A DNA stretch of 5,677 nucleotides from Acidobacteriota bacterium (GTDB taxonomy: Bacteria > Acidobacteriota > Terriglobia > Terriglobales > Acidobacteriaceae). The position numbers and the translations under genes are program-made. Under the pieces are notes generated by a model. The model had not been told where the DNA came from. It worked only from the letters and a program-made list of their open reading frames with translations, and did no database searches. Each line of letters begins with the position of its first letter. The stretch's first letter is position 1. This document shows, one piece after another, positions 5,011 to 5,677 of the stretch. The stretch is from NCBI GenBank assembly GCA_021781255.1, contig JAJXXG010000029.1, positions 1 through 5,677 on the forward strand. Direction: 5' to 3'.

Positions 5011-5310
5011 TTACTTGATCTTGGCGAAGATAACCGCCAGCGTGAAGAGCGTAAGGGACTCGATGAAGGCCAGGCCGAGAACCAGCAGGAGTTGGATGCC
5101 GGCGCGAGTGCCTGGGTTGCGTGCCAAAGCTTCGGTGGCTGAGGCGACTGCCTTGCCCTGGCCAAGACCGCAAAGCCCTGCTGCAAGTCCCATGCCGAGT
5201 CCGATGCCGATAGGCGCCATGTCAATGACTGCTGAGCCGCTCTGCGCAAAGGCCGGAATGGCAAAGCAGAGCGCCGAGAGGACGATAAACACATTCTGAA
5301 GTTTCCGCAT
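5011..5310 (-). CDS. atpE: ATP synthase F0 subunit c, with N-terminal signal peptide
   Basis: 99 aa. Subunit c forms the membrane rotor ring of F-type ATP synthase and carries one ion per protomer past subunit a. Residues 1-22 (MRKLQNVFIVLSALCFAIPAFA) look like a cleavable signal peptide, cut before Q23. The mature part is the usual two-helix hairpin: helix 1 about 32-58 with the glycine-rich GIGLGMGLAAGLCGLGQG, the polar loop R64-N65-P66 that contacts the F1 stalk, and helix 2 about 71-96. The ion-binding carboxylate is E84, followed by S85; Q51 in helix 1 is placed to complete the site. The start is the ATG at 5310, preceded by GGAG four bases upstream. The frame stays open upstream to 5457 but that stretch is not protein-like. 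It lies 154 bp after atpB and is followed by a terminator and a convergent gene, not by atpF. Confidence 0.95.
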   Translation of the reverse strand: MRKLQNVFIVLSALCFAIPAFAQSGSAVIDMAPIGIGLGMGLAAGLCGLGQGKAVASATEALARNPGTRAGIQLLLVLGLAFIESLTLFTLAVIFAKIK

Positions 5311-5398
5311 AATTCTCCAGCTTCCCTTGAAATTGACCGCCAGTGGGTGGTTGAGGCTCACCGTGCTGGCCCCCTCACGCTTGCGGTCGCCCGTTTGC

Positions 5399-5420
5399 CC
5401 GGAGCGGAAGCGCTCTCCGG
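5399..5420 (-). other. Hairpin in the atpB-atpE intercistronic gap
   Basis: CCGGAG and CTCCGG at the ends of this 22-base stretch form a 6-bp stem; an alternative is GAGCG/CGCTC around a four-base CTTC loop. It is 89 bases or more before the atpE start and has no T-run after it, so it is more likely an RNA-processing or stability element, or chance, than a terminator. Confidence 0.3.
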
Positions 5421-5464
5421 CGGAATCTTTTTCTCGCTTTGGACGAGGGCGCTGCACTGGAGCC

Positions 5465-5677
5465 TTAGTGCTCGTGCGCAGTTGCCTGTGTCAGGTAGAT
5501 CATCGTAAGCAGCATGAAAACGTAGGCCTGGATGATGGATACCAGAAAGTGCAGGCCAAGGAACGCCGATGGCAGCGCCAGCGGCACGAGGGAGAAGAAG
5601 ACAAGCGTGAGAAGATCGCTGGCCAGCATATTGGCGTAAAGACGGATGGTCAGCGACATGACGCGTGCAAGGTGCGA
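5465..5677 (-). CDS. atpB: ATP synthase F0 subunit a, C-terminal end (partial)
   Basis: Seventy residues up to the stop are visible; the gene continues beyond base 5677. The frame reads SHLARV, then SLTIRLYANMLASD, which aligns with the E. coli stretch SLGLRLFGNMYAGE: visible R12 corresponds to the essential stator arginine R210, and D21 stands where E. coli has E219. The last helix, IQAYVFMLLTMIYLTQA, aligns with E. coli LQAFIFMVLTIVYLSMA, with Q50 matching Q252. The stop follows AHEH, close to the EEH end of E. coli. The protein is a polytopic inner-membrane subunit forming the two ion half-channels against the c-ring. It is directly upstream of atpE on the same strand. Confidence 0.95.
   Translation of the reverse strand, partial: SHLARVMSLTIRLYANMLASDLLTLVFFSLVPLALPSAFLGLHFLVSIIQAYVFMLLTMIYLTQATAHEH

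Noticed and set aside
5011..5457. atpE extended to an upstream ATG at 5457 (148 aa)
   Set aside because: The extra 49 residues are Arg/Lys/Gly-rich and not c-subunit-like; the ATG at 5310 has a ribosome site and starts a typical signal peptide.
1..5677. CRISPR array, insertion sequence, phage or defence-system genes
   Set aside because: No direct-repeat array, transposase, integrase or defence domain is visible on either strand; the content is housekeeping-like.

Overview
The window looks like chromosomal core sequence from a member of the Acidobacteriota (probably class Terriglobia). This is inferred from moderately high GC and from the style of several proteins: an APC permease with a universal-stress-like tail, a Lys/Arg-rich mini-protein of the 'LTPEGRKRIAEA..RRW' type, a LolA-like exported protein, and an ATP synthase c subunit with a signal peptide. 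No search could be run, so the assignment rests on recognition only. There are no transposases, integrases, phage genes, CRISPR arrays, tRNAs or rRNAs.

Layout. (1) 2-1216, + strand: the 3' part of an amino-acid permease-like gene with a long C-terminal cytosolic domain; its 5' end lies outside the window. (2) 1217-1637: a 421-bp gap. The first 270 bp show nothing. The last 150 bp hold a near-consensus FNR/CRP-type palindrome, candidate promoter hexamers and a leader with two nested 7-bp stems. (3) 1638-1868, + strand: a 76-aa basic small protein, followed by a bidirectional terminator at 1885-1920. (4) 3814 down to 1952, - strand: three co-directional genes in transcription order, a bactofilin, a SAM-methyltransferase-fold protein and a UPF0173 metallo-hydrolase, with gaps of 79 and 47 bp; a probable operon. 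(5) 4067-4942, + strand: an exported LolA-like protein, divergent from the bactofilin. (6) 4963-5677, - strand: the end of the ATP synthase F0 operon, with the atpB 3' end, atpE and then a terminator. No atpF follows atpE, so the remaining ATP synthase genes must be elsewhere.

How the parts work together. AtpB and AtpE are direct partners: the a subunit carries the stator arginine and the c subunit the ion-binding glutamate of the rotary F0 motor. Bactofilin, the methyltransferase-like protein and the hydrolase are linked only by gene order. The permease, small protein and LolA-like protein are separate transcription units.

I found no clearly new multi-gene system. The observations most worth a second look are the FNR-like site plus structured leader in front of the small basic protein, the signal-peptide-bearing atpE with a mixed ion-site signature in a split atp operon, and the bactofilin-methyltransferase-hydrolase cluster.
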